Of a stretch of DNA of 64,000 bases, positions 32,100 to 43,931 are shown one piece after another; positions within the stretch are counted from its first letter, which is position 1, and every line of letters starts with the position of its first letter. The position numbers were made by a program, and so were the translations under genes. Source of the stretch: Trema orientale (lineage: Eukaryota > Streptophyta > Magnoliopsida > Rosales > Cannabaceae). The stretch spans positions 2,176,850 to 2,240,849 of the forward strand of contig JXTC01000005.1 in assembly GCA_002914845.1 (NCBI GenBank), written 5' to 3'. The notes beneath the pieces are model-generated. The model ran no database searches. It had not been told where the DNA came from and worked only from the letters and a program-made list of their open reading frames with translations.

Positions 32100-34623
32100 T
32101 AAATCCCAAAACAGATAAATACTTGAGTTTTTCATTTTAGTCCTCAAAATGTTATCTTTTTCATATCAAACAACCCCCTTGCCTGTCCAAGAAAAAATCC
32201 TTTAGAGTTTTAGGAAAGTCTAATTATTTTAGTTAAAATAATTTGGCAGGTTGATAAAACACTTCCTTGTTAATGTGTGTTTTATAAATTTCCTAAACTC
32301 GTAAATTAAAACTAGATTTATGAGAAATCGATCAAATCCCAAGTACTTATACTTTTAAAAATATGCTCTTTAGGAGCCATAATGTCCTTTTATACATCGA
32401 GTCCTTAAATAATAGTGAACAAAACACATGGAATCTAGCTAAATAATTTACTTAATGACGAGAAAGAATAAGATTGAATACCAACCATGACACAAGGAGG
32501 GCCGTAGACATAAATCGACAATTAGTTCATCCAACAAAGATCTTATCCTGATAAGCAACATCTGAAAGGGAAAGAAAACGAAGTGAGCTTAAAAGCCCAG
32601 TAGAAAACTCAGTTTACCATTTGAAAAAAAAAACTATTTTCTTTATGAAATCTCCGCATGGTTAGTTATACAGAAAATAAGCTATCAAACCATATGAGCA
32701 AACACATTCAGTAAGATTATAAGTGGAAGCATAATAGGTAGAGTATAAAGACTCGTATACAGCCTCAATCAGCTCAATCCCCATAAGCTCACATAACCTT
32801 ATCATGGTGTCAAAACAGCTCGTACTACACGTACTAAATATCCCTTTCTAGGTACTAATCTCAAAACAATATGCACCGGTGTGAATCAACACCCTAAGTT
32901 TAGACCCCGAACACATATCCCGAGCTCAAATATGCACATGGCCGTGTATCCTGGATCTCTACGTGGGTCTACGGACTTTACACCGTCGGTCTAGGATGCG
33001 CACCCTACCAACTAGAAGGTCTCATATAGATTTATGGACTCTGTACCAACGGTGGGATTCAACCATCAACTAAGTATTTCCTGATGCCTAAATACCCCAG
33101 GCATGATACCGTGAATTACCTACCACGAAAACCTGCTCAAACAACAAAATCATAGTAGATCAAAAATTAAAATGTGGTCAAATTCCTCAAATAACCTATT
33201 CTTGCTCTCGAAAATCTAGCAGCATAACAACTGTAATTTATATAATCCCAAATTATTAAACCTGCATGAAAAGCATCTACAAACTACACGGTACAGTCCA
33301 CAATTATCTACAAGCATCTTAGAATAGTCCATAATCAAATCAATTCACCAGGCAGTTCACATAGTTATACAAAGCAATAAAATTCAAAACTTTCACAATA
33401 TGTCGACACAATTGAATCTTATGCAAATTAATATTAAAATTAGGTAATTGAATTCCCTACCTCAACAGAGCAGCGATACCACACTATGGAGTGCGTTTGC
33501 TGTCGTTTAGCGGTCGTTCATAGATTTTCCTATCGAAGCCTCAAATCAATGATCGAACCTCACCAATGAACTCCTAGTACCCAAATTAGCTAGATTAGAT
33601 ATATAATTTGTCCAATTCAGGGATGGGTCGAAACCTGCTCCGTGGCACGTAAAATGAGGTAAAATCGGAGCCGTCCGATTTAATTTTTTGTGCACGATAC
33701 CAAACATAGTCAATATATATATATAGGTTGCCAATCCAGTAGGTATTTTTTTTTTTTTACCTATGTATAGGTATTTTTTTTTTAGCCGTTAGATCATTAT
33801 CTAATGGTGATCCAACGGCTAAAATGAGGTGTATGAAAAGACGTGCATCATTAATACTTTTTCTCTCTCCTACTTTTTAATATAAAAAAATGTGCAAAAA
33901 AAATTTTCATTGGCCAAAATGATACTTATGTATAGGTAAAAAAAAAAAAAATACCTACTGGATTGGTGCCTATATTTCACAGTTTTACGAGTATATCACA
34001 AATGTGACAACTATTTCACGATCCAACAGCTGGATCAAAAAGTCAATATTTAAAACAAAAAGCTTAAAATAGTTCAAAAATGGCCGATTTTGATTCGTGC
34101 AAAATAGAGGCTGAAGACGCTTATCAGGAGATTCCTCTCATCAAAAGGAATTGAAAGACGCTAGTTTCAGGCCCTGAAGTGGCCAGAAAAGTCACCAGAG
34201 TCAAAAAAGACCCGCGACTTCATGTCGTCAGCAGGCTCCAAGACTCTAGCTGGGCTAGGGTTCTCGGGGCTGGTGGTCTAACCAGTGCTGGTGGCGTCGC
34301 CTGAAAACTGCTGGAGGCACGTCGTCACGGAGGAGCTATAGGCGGCTGGTCCTCGTCGGCTGGAGTAGAGGCAGATAGAGGAGAAGAGAGAGAGAAAAGG
34401 AACAGTGCCAGCACGTGGCACCTATTTAATGGGTGTCATGTTTGCAATTTGGTCCCTCAGATGAGAATTCTTCACTTTAGCTCTTAAAAATTTCCTTTTA
34501 GCCCTCGGTTTTTAAAATTCATATCAATTAAGTCCAAACTTAAAAATTTAAAATTCCCACCATTAATTAATTCCGAAAATTGCTAAAAGACCCTTTTACC
34601 CCTACTAAAATACAGGTTATTAC
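32100..34623 (-). mobile_element. Probable Gypsy-type LTR remnant (Tekay/Del-like)
   Basis: On the minus strand the block begins TGTAATAACC at 34623, a common plant Gypsy LTR start. ATTAAATAGGTGCC lies about 190 bp in (near 34430), a plausible LTR TATA box. Further on is TACTGGGCTTTTAAGCTCAC near 32600, a stretch I associate with Tekay-type LTRs. No gag-pol coding and no second LTR are seen, and the left terminus is not identifiable, so it is a truncated or solo LTR. It separates the two DMP genes and contains the MITE at 33726-33970. Confidence 0.5.
33726..33970. mobile_element. MITE inside the LTR remnant
   Basis: Inverted ends are GGTTGCCAATCCAGTAGGTA and GGCACCAATCCAGTAGGTA, each followed by a T-run and ACCTATRYATARGTA. 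The interior has GCCGTTAGATCATTATC and GGTGATCCAACGGC, a small central palindrome. The flanks are TA-rich, so the target duplication cannot be measured. Confidence 0.75.
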
Positions 34624-35220
34624 ACTTTTAATACATATACGTTAGTAAGTTTCTTTTGAAGATGACGTGTACAAAGATAAAAATACAAGACACCAAAAGC
34701 CAAAAATAGACAGATAATCCAATTAGAAGTTGTCCACTTATTATTATTATTATTTTTGACGGAAGAATTTGTCCAGTTAGAAACTATTGTTTTTTTTTTT
34801 TTTGTATTTAGGTTTTTTAGTAGTTAGAATCCATAATTATATATACTTTTTCACGATGCACATTGGTGTCAAGCGTAACTGAAAAGGACACACTAATTAG
34901 TTAGATTATATATAAAATTCTCAAATCCGCATTATTTATTAAATCAAACGAACAAACAATCAATCAATAACAATTTTTTTTAGCACTAGAAAAAATTAAA
35001 AAGCAATAACAAAATTTAAGAGCTTACTAAGAAAAAAAAGCAATAACAAGAAATTTAAAAGCTTGACTTCTTAGAAAAGCAACCGCAAAGTTAGTACATA
35101 ATATTATTATAACACACATGACATGAAATACTGAGATCTCAAATTGGAATGAGAACAATATTTCTGCCACCATAACATAACATAATGTGTCATAATATAA
35201 TAAATAATTAAAATGACCTC
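34624..35220. other. DMP copy 2 3' flank
   Basis: AT-rich spacer between the LTR remnant and the stop of DMP copy 2, with probable 3' UTR in the last 100-200 bp. No other gene seen. Confidence 0.4.
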
Positions 35221-35829
35221 CTAGGAAGAAGTAGTAGTACTGCCACTTGGTGGATATCCAACACCATGACGGCTATTAGGGAACAACATAAACACACCAC
35301 CGGAGATTGCACCGATCACCGGCGGCAACACCTGAAGAAGAATCTTCTGCTCGGACTCGAACTCAGGGTAGAAACACCTAACGGTGTTCGAGTCCAACAG
35401 CGCCAAGACCGCGAAAACGGTCAACGAGAAGAAAGCGTGGACAAAATCACCGAGCCTGAGTTTGTACTTGGACAAGTCAACGGAGGAGCCGGAGTCCGGC
35501 GACGGCCAGATTCCGGCGGCGGTGACGATCCCGTAGTGGATGTTGCCGTCGGAATCGGTGTAGCTGTCGGTGAAGCTAGCGAAGCAGCAAGAGAGGCCGC
35601 AAAGTGCGATGAGGACGGCGTCTAGGGACTTGTTGACGACGGAGCACGAGCCGTTGTTGGTGAGGACAGGGTTGAGGAACTGGAAGACGAAGACTGTTCC
35701 GGTGGGGAGGAGCTTTATTAGGTTTCCGACTCCGCTGAATGTTTTGTCCTTGATGCCGGAGGACGACGTCGTTTTGGTCTTCGAGGTACCCATTTGACTG
35801 TCTTCTGAAACTAACAAGTGTGTGTTCAT
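35221..35829 (-). CDS. DUF679 membrane protein (DMP), copy 2
   Basis: Intronless, 202 residues from ATG at 35829; a second Met at residue 13 (35793, MGTSKTKTT) is an alternative start, closer to the copy 1 N-terminus. It shares [80 protein letters not shown] and HGVGYPPSG with copy 1, and has the same four predicted membrane helices. High similarity, lack of introns and the same strand mark it as a tandem duplicate of the gene at 29659-30210. All DMP core motifs are intact, so both are likely functional. The C-terminal Ser/Thr tail (GSTTTSS) is unique to this copy. Confidence 0.93.
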   Translation of the reverse strand: MNTHLLVSEDSQMGTSKTKTTSSSGIKDKTFSGVGNLIKLLPTGTVFVFQFLNPVLTNNGSCSVVNKSLDAVLIALCGLSCCFASFTDSYTDSDGNIHYGIVTAAGIWPSPDSGSSVDLSKYKLRLGDFVHAFFSLTVFAVLALLDSNTVRCFYPEFESEQKILLQVLPPVIGAISGGVFMLFPNSRHGVGYPPSGSTTTSS

Positions 35830-36442
35830 GTATGTTGTGACTTGTGTGTGTGTGTTTTTCGTTCTTTCTTTTTTTTTTTTTTTTTTTGGGTTGAGTTTTT
35901 GGAAATGATATTGTGGTATTTATAGAGAGAGAGACAGAGGGGGTGCTAATAAGGACTAAGGAAGGTTTTGCTTGTACGTAAAATGATGGAGAAGTTGGGA
36001 GGGAGGTGGGTTTTGCTTTTGCTTTTGCTTTTGGTTTTGGTTTGGCGAAAGATATTGGGGATGGGCGGGCTTCGTTTGTAATCCAAGCTTTCAAGAATGA
36101 AATTTGCTATTTTTAGGGTACGTACTCGCATAGACCAAGGTCAGGATCAAAGTACATACTAAAATTATATTTGGAAATTTTTTAAGAGGCCGGAAAGTAT
36201 ATACTAATAACACCCAATGAAATATTTGACTTTACAGCTAGTTAAATTTACTATAATTACTGTGTTTGTATGCGTGAACATGTGATTGATTATAATTCCT
36301 GATGGTCGACATTACCATTCATGATATATACCTATATAATATTGCTCAATTAGAAGGAAAAGAAAGGTCTAACTCATAGTCTAAAAATTAACAATAGTCG
36401 TCGAAGCAGATGAGTACGTAATTATGCCAACTGCTTTTAGAC

Positions 36443-36481
<39 letters not shown>

Positions 36482-37869
36482 TTGGAACTTTGAATTTATA
36501 GAGGAAATTAAGAAGAACAATAAAAGGGAAGACATTTTCTTTTTATGTAAATATGAATTAACAAAAAAATGGGAGAGAGAATAAAAAAGAAACTCGTGGG
36601 AGCAAAATTTATAGTACAAGAGGTTACACAATTATCACAAAAAGTCGTAAGAATAAATATTTTGAAGGGAAAGAAAAGCAGCAGCATAGCTAGTATACTA
36701 CGTATTCCTTGGTAATTTTCCAACCTTTTCCCTCAGGATCCAAAAAAACCGTGAGTGATGATTATCATCCATGACATACGTATTGAATTTTCAGATTAGA
36801 GCACATGTAGTCATGCATGTACATAGAGTTTCGCAGTTTGTCTTTGCACTTGATCTGATCAGCATCAATTGGAGCCGAATCCTCTATCTACTTTGAAACG
36901 TATGGAAAAACCCTCTAAGTGAGACTTTTCGCCTCACTTTATCATTATCATTATTATTATTTTATTATTTTTTTCAGGTCATACTATGGCCATATGGACA
37001 AAAACCGAAAAAACATTAATTATTGAAAATGTGAATGAAAAATGAGATATACTTAGCCGCTTAGCCACAACACAAGCAACATAAGTGACTTATCCTTGAT
37101 GCGACTGGAAATGACTAAAATTAATAGCTTAATAAGCTACATGAGTTTATCATATGTATAAATATACGTAATCATATGTTTCTTTATTATTTCCAGAAGA
37201 GGAAGAGGGCACATGTTGCTTCGTCTTTAATCTAGTATTATGTGCGTATTAATATATTGGTTCGAAGATAACCCATATTATTTGTATTATACGTTTTTTA
37301 TTTTTGAAGACACTGCTTTTGATGATTTTTATTTCTAACATATTTCAAATTAATTAAAATAATGAAAATCAAAATTTATATAACATAATACAACTCTAGA
37401 GTTTCAAACACCTGACCTCTTTCCAATTTAGTTCTAAGGAGATCAAGGTAGTAATTGAGGGAAATAGATGAATATACTACTTAGTTAAGTAAGAATTTTT
37501 ATTTGATTTAGTGGAATAAGGTCTATATTAATAAATTCACAAGTAAAAAATAGAAAAACACTTGAATATATTTATATTTTTAAATTAGTTAATATAAATT
37601 AGATTGGTTCGGTTCTAATTGGATTTTTTACTATGAGATCTGCCAACCAAACTAATCTAATTAAAATCTAAAATTTAGCATTGAATCCAATCCAATCCAA
37701 CTGTAATTGAATATCCAATTTTTGATAATTAGATTGTATTAATTTGGTTGGTTTAATCAGTTTGATTTGGATTTTGAACACCCTAAGCTCAGCAATCTAG
37801 ATCAGTGAGTTTTTTTCTTTTCTTTTTTCAGAAAAGAACATGGCATACATCTTAATGCCCACCATGGTT
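35830..37869. other. Upstream region of DMP copy 2, spacer
   Basis: Apart from the TATA box at 35917-35924, no gene is seen. A TA run followed by a GT run is at about 36446-36481. At 37560-37790 repeated AATCCAATCCAA and a terminal GAACACCCTAA suggest a truncated MITE whose left end was not found. Confidence 0.4.
35917..35924 (-). promoter_or_regulatory. TATA box of DMP copy 2
   Basis: TATAAATA on the minus strand, about 90 bp upstream of the ATG at 35829. It is followed downstream by an A-rich leader tract (T-run 35866-35887 on the plus strand). Confidence 0.55.
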
Positions 37870-38830
37870 AAAAATGAGATTGCTAATTGGTTAGCTTATA
37901 AATGTAATTACTTGTAAATCGTAATCGAAAACGACGTTAATAAGATTTTATGTATTATTTTCAAATGAACGTAACTCACATTAAATAACGCCAAATGTAC
38001 TAAATAATATATATGCTTGTCAAATAATATACAAATGTAATTTTTTTTTAAAAAGTGAGTATTAACTGATGATCTTCATTTATTACAAAGAAAGGAAAAT
38101 AATCTACGCGCCCTGGGAGTTGAATTCCCCACCCCGCCGAGTAATTTCATCTCCCCTCCCCCCATCCCCCCTTTTTTTTTTTTGAAAATGGTAATGTCAT
38201 CCCTTTATTTCAACTATATTCTCATATATTTGCCGGATTAGCAAAAAAGGTTAAATTTCTAGTTGTGTTTAGTGCACTAACTAAATACTAATTTAGGTTT
38301 CACGTGGAATAGACTAATATCTACCGGCAAAGATGTTTATCTACCAGATTTATATCTAAATATTTCATTAATAATTCAAGGGATTTTTTCTTTTCCTGTT
38401 GTAAATTTAGGGGTATATATAGCTCAGTTAATGCATATTATAATATTACTAATTAATGAAATAGCAATATTCGTGCAAAGTATGGGAAATGCTTTTCCTG
38501 TTTTGAGAAACGTTATTGCCTCTCGTACCCTCATACAACTAATTTAGATGGATTGCCTTTTGTTTTGTTTTGTTTTGTTTTGTTTTGGTTTTTTTATTTT
38601 TTAATGAGTGAAAGATAAAGATCAGAATTCATATATAAAAATAAATTGCTACATTAATGCACAAGTGACCAAATTGAAGAACAGCGGAAAAGGTCGTCAA
38701 AGTTTTCTTTTCGTATCAATGAAAATTGGCATAGAGTTGTTCATATTTGTACGCAGCGATGGGACCCAACCTTTCTCTGAGACAGAATAAAGGCACAGCC
38801 CAAAATCTAAAAGTGTACTAAACAGGCCCG
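37870..38830. repeat. Copy A of a diverged non-coding direct duplication
   Basis: Shares collinear blocks with 40985-42580 in the same orientation: GCTAATTGGTTAGCTTATAA, then GGAATAGACTAATATCTACC, ATCTACCAGATTTATAT, CTGTTTTGAGAAACGTTATT, and CAAATTGAAGAACAGCGGAA near 38670. The final block is ACAGCCCAAAATCTAA at 38795. Interrupted by a SINE fragment at 38041. No conserved ORF is evident. Confidence 0.8.
38041..38150 (-). repeat. SINE fragment
   Basis: Matches the 3' half of the SINE copies at 58675 and 59955 (GTGAGTATTAACTGATGATC, TTATTACAAAGAAAGG, CCACCCCGCC). Bounded on the left by a T-run, i.e. an A tail on the minus strand. The tRNA-like head is missing. Confidence 0.5.
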
Positions 38831-40984
38831 AACCTAATCTACTGTCTGAATCAGTTACCATGATTGAAAATTAGAGTGGATATTTTTTTTTGACACTTTG
38901 TTTAAAAAAATGTCCGCTTTTCTCTTTTTATATTGCCGAATGATAGAGTATATTTATTTTTTATTTTGATATAAATCTAATAATATATCAATTTTAGTTT
39001 ATGTACTGAGTATTGTTAGTTTTTATATTAGGTGCATCATATTTTATACTTGATATATGTATCGATTATTTTGCTAAAACATTTAAAAAATACACATTTA
39101 CTTGAAATGAGCTCAGAATTCTGTCATTTGGCTATAAAAATCCTAGTAAGAAGATTCTTTTCAATAAGGAGAAATTAGGGTTATCAAAGATTTTTTTTCT
39201 TTTTTGGTGATAAAGGAAATTAATAAGCACCTAATTCTATAAAAGGATCTTAGTGAGCCTATCCTAGTGATTAGATCAACTTAGTTACGTAATTGAGAGA
39301 GAGAGCCAGGAATTTAATCCAACAAAGTTAAAAATCAAATGTCCTTTCAATTACAGGAAGGGCTTAACTCATAACGTGAGGGGACATAGTTAAAATTTTG
39401 TAAGTTCAAGGGGGTAGAGGCTAAATTTAGAGAAAGCAAGGACTTAGTTTGGAAAATATTTTTATGCTATTTACAAGAAAAATAAAATTAGTGGGCAACT
39501 GCCTCTTTGGCCCTTGACTCCGTCACTGACAATATTTTTCTAAGTTGTGTAAGACCATCAATCAAGTGTTTGAGAAGTTGTTTCACTACTCTCTTCCATA
39601 TGTAACGTTTAGGAGGATCATCATAAAGTGTTTTAGAAGTTGTTCAAGTACTCTCTTCAGAATTATTAAAAGAAAATATAGGAATATTTGTCGCTTTTCT
39701 TAGTCTGTTTCGTTATTACTCATTCATATTCGAGTTCCAAAAATGAAATTATTTTGTTTCTTCATTTCATTGATGCACTTGTTAATTTGTCTACTTGTAT
39801 CACTCTGATCATATTCGAGTTCCTCCAACAAATTTGTTTTTTGTTTTTTTTTTTTATAGATATTAATCGATCTATAGTTGTTAATTTGTCTTTTTTTGGA
39901 GTTCTAATTACTTTATGTAGTATTTCAATTAATTGACGAACGTCTTTACTGAGCATGGATGAATGCAGTTGGTATTACACATGGAGCAGCCATCCAAAGG
40001 TCCATTTTATTTTTAAACTAATTTAACAAGCCTTACACTATATATGTTAAGTTACAAATTTAAATTTTAAATTTAAACTAATTTTATGTTATATATATCG
40101 ATGGCCAAGGGCCGACTTTGTGTTATCCCACCGCGATATGAGAAAAGCTATCACAAGCCATTCCACCAATCCAATGTCTTATCCATCGAAAAGTTTGTTT
40201 TCATGCCTAGAGCTCAGGGTTATTAGGTTAGACAAATTAATGGTTTGAATTCTCTTGCCAGTCGTTCCTTTTAAAGCTTGCCAACTATTCTTCAATCTTT
40301 CTTTATGTACCCGTTGTTTCATTTTAATAATTACTCTACATAATGGTAAATTAAGAACACGTAGTTTATTAAAAAACTATCAACCCAAACACAATGATAA
40401 ATACTAGAAAAACTATAAATTAATCTCAATCACCCGCAAAAGTTATCGTATCCATATATAATTGGCCGTCTACGTGTATGTGACAGCAGCCTCTTTAATA
40501 TGAAACAATTATCTTGATTACAACACTTATTATTAAGAGTACTGGTTCTCTGTACTTAAAAATCTCAAGCTCACATCTTTGTGAATTTTCCGAGAATTAC
40601 ACTTCTCTCTTCAAAGCTCTCGAGCTTTTTCGAATATAATATGATATCACATTATGTTCTCTCTAATCAAGTAGGTATTTATATATAGAATCATGGCTCT
40701 TAAGTTACATTCGAAAGCCCACCCAATCAAATGTTAGCAAGCTTCCTAATTGTCTCAGTTGGCGATAGTATTGGCAGTCATAACCGTTAATTCAATCATG
40801 GCTATATTAACTGATCCTTTAATTAACCAACTTCTCAGGCTTAATTAGATGAGATATTTTTAACAAATGTTATTTATTTATCATTTTTGCTAATGAATCA
40901 TACGTACTCGATCAGTATGCTTTTGCTCGGCTAAAAATAAAAAAGAGAAAGAGATTTGAGTAGAGTATTCTTTGGATGAACCCG
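38831..40984. other. Spacer, nothing recognised
   Basis: AT-rich, with chance hydrophobic ORFs (for example 39688-39936) and no domain, RNA gene or element boundary that I can support. Confidence 0.4.
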
Positions 40985-42580
40985 TATAACTCGATCGGTT
41001 TCAACCGGATAGCTAATTGGTTAGTTTGCTCTTAATTAATGTAATTACTTACAAGCTAATCACGCGAAAATGACACTAATTAGATGATATGCATAATTTC
41101 CAAATGAACCATCCACATTAACTTAAACGCCATATGTATTACATATGCGTGTCAAATAATACAAACAAATTAATCTCATCCCGCTATTTCAACTATATAT
41201 ATATATATATCCACGTCTCTTTGCTGGATTAGCGTAGAAGATTAAGCTTGAGGTTGTGTTTTAGTCAGTCGACTAATTAACCAAACACTAATTTAGAGTG
41301 AGAGAGAGAGGAATAGACTAATATCTACCGGCAAGGCGGTAAAGATGCTCATCTACCAGTTTTATATATCTAAACTACTTCACAAATAATGCAAGGGATT
41401 TATTTATTATTATTATTATTAGTTTTTTCTTTCTAAATTTAGCGATAAATATAGCTTAAGCGTCAATAATTGAACTCTGTTAATAATTAATGCAATGTTA
41501 TATTCGGGCGACTTGGCATATTCCAAATAAATATTTATAGATCATTTGGTGCTTTGTACGCAATGAAATTGGCATTAATACACGATATATGACGCAGCGG
41601 AATCGGAGGAGAAGAAGAACAACAGTTACGTCGTACCAATTCTTCGAGCAAAATCCATGGCGGAGAAGAAGAAAAAACAAGGCCAAACCTCTCAAGCTTT
41701 CTGAAAATTACTCCCTAACAACTGAAACTCTTCCACGATTACCTTCTCCTATTTATTAGGGGAAATTAGACATTATACGGTATTTTTCAAAAACTTTTGA
41801 AAAAATATGGTGGTTAGCGTTTTTGTTGTGCAGTACAATTTTATTAGAAAAATACCGTCTTTTTTATATTTAGAAAAATGTCATTTTCTAAAATAATAAC
41901 TGCTAACCAATAACCATTAACTAGTAACTAAAGGTATTTATAACTAGTATATAACTATAACCAGTAATCATTTTAAAAATGATAGTTTTCTAGATTTTTT
42001 TAAAAGGTAATATTTTTCTAATAAAAATCGTACGAAAATTTGAAAAGAGCCAGACGTATTTTTTAAAATTTTTTGATTTTTTTTTTATAGGTAAAAGTAT
42101 TAGAAACCCTTGTTATTATGCCATCGGCTCATTAATCACAATAACAAAGTCCAACACAATAGCAAAGCGCACATAATAGCACAGCCCAATTGGCCCTTAG
42201 ACTCAGCCCAACTTATCCCTCTACTATTGGCAATCCCTTTTTTCTGTTTTGAGAAACATTAATGCCTCTCGGACTCATATGAGATAAAACTAACTTAGAG
42301 GTCTCCAATTTTTTTTTTTTCTTCAATGAATGAATGATAAAAACCAGATTTCGTGTGTGGACAGAAAATTATTATTATTTTTTTGACGAATGTGTGGAAA
42401 GAAATTAGTTGACGAGAAAACACGTTGCTCCATTCATGCAAAAAAAGTGGTCAAATTGAAGAAAAGCAGAAAAGGATCGTTAAAAGTTTTCTTTCATGTC
42501 AAATGAAAATTGGAAAAAGTGGTTGATTGTTGGGCAATATTTGAGAGAGAATATAAAGGCCCAGCCCAAAATCTGACAGT
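40985..42580. repeat. Copy B of the diverged direct duplication
   Basis: Collinear with copy A (37870-38830), with all blocks in the same order. It has a private insertion of about 700 bp (roughly 41510-42225), which includes the foldback element at 41759-42075. A 15-codon ORF starting ATGGCGGAGAAGAAG is at 41657, with no visible support. The final block is CCAGCCCAAAATCTG at 42560. Confidence 0.8.
41759..42075. mobile_element. Foldback MITE, family F, copy 1
   Basis: Begins GGGGAAATTAGACATTATAC and is largely palindromic: TTAGAAAAATACCGTC and TTAGAAAAATGTCATTTT are mirrored by ATGATAGTTTTCTAGA and GGTAATATTTTTCTAA around a centre rich in AACTAGTAACTA. The second copy (57120-57468) ends with the matching terminus GTATATTGTCTAATATCCCC. 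Confidence 0.65.
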
Positions 42581-43221
42581 TCGGAATATCTGTTGGGTGA
42601 ACATATGGATGGACGGTTCAAGGAGTTTTATTGATCCAAACATTTTTATTACCATTTGGACTCTTTTAAATTTGATTTTTTATGGTAAAGTTTTGAAAAA
42701 ATTTAAAAAATTGGGATTTTTAAAGTTTTTTGAAAAATAAATATTTATAAAAATACCACTTTGATGTAAAAAATATCTTTTTTTACTAATTGATGATGTA
42801 CTTGAGGTAATTGGTCAAATTATTTGTGATAATCGAACTAGTTACAGCAAATAACCCTTAGAGTACTCTTGATTAGTCTAAGTAATTTGATTGGTTATCT
42901 TGATTACTTTTAAAAGGTACCAATTTTTTAAAAATTTGGATATTTAAGTAAATTAAAATAAGTAAAGTGATATTAAGACTCATTTCTTATAAAATTTATG
43001 AGGGTGAGTCTTTTATTACTATGAGATCATTAGTTGATCTACTAAGTGTAAAACCCCCCTAAAAGTTAATGACTTTTTGTGAGATGATGTTTGATAATAA
43101 ATATTTATAATTGAAAATAGTCACTGAAAAGTCATTTTGGTCCGAATTACTCCTACTCAGTTTCAATGTATCACCCTAACGAAATTAGAGAAACTTAAAA
43201 CCAATGCATCTATTTTGACAA
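42581..43221. other. Spacer, nothing recognised
   Basis: AT-rich; no supported feature. Confidence 0.35.
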
Positions 43222-43931
43222 GGATAAATGACTCTATCATTCCATGAACTACGGAGAAAGTTTCACTTTAGTTCTTAAACTTTAACTTGTATCGTATTGG
43301 TCCTTAAATTATGAAAAATATTTCATTTTAGTCCTGTTTACCATATATTTTGTTTGATTCTTATCAAAATGAATACACGAGTTGTATTTCTTATTTTGTA
43401 TTTATTGATTTAAAAAATATAACATTTTGGACAATTCTACGTTATATTATTATCTAATATGCAACTAATTTTTATTCAATCATGTTTTAAACTGCTTTAA
43501 TTCACATTTTAATTTCTTAATAGTGCTGAACTATGCTTTTAGATATGAACTAAGTATAACAGAATAACAAATATGTCTTATATACTTATTCTGTTAAGAA
43601 TAAAATAAAATATATAACAAAAATGACTAAAATGAAATTTTTTTAATAATTTAAGGACCAAAATTACGCAATTTAAAGTTTAATGACCAAAGTGAGACTT
43701 TTCTCATAGTTTATTTATAATGCTCAACTATGCTTCTGGATATGAATTAAGTATAATAGAATAGCAAATATGTCTTCTATGCTCATTTTGTTAAGAATAA
43801 AATGAAATATATAATAAAAATGACTAAAATGAAATTTTTTAATAGTTTAAGGATCAAAATGACGCAATTTAAAGTTTAAGGACCATGTGAGACTTTTCTC
43901 ATAATTTAGAGACCAATAAGGTTGTTTATCC
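43222..43931. mobile_element. Inverted-repeat MITE with internal tandem duplication
   Basis: The left end is GGATAAATGACTCTATCATT and the right end read inward is GGATAAACAACCTTATTGG. The arms continue with complementary forms of AGTTTAAGGACCAAAATGA. An internal direct duplication of about 197 bp starts at CTGAACTATGCTT (43526) and CTCAACTATGCTT (43723). The organisation resembles the element at 3105-3644. Confidence 0.7.
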
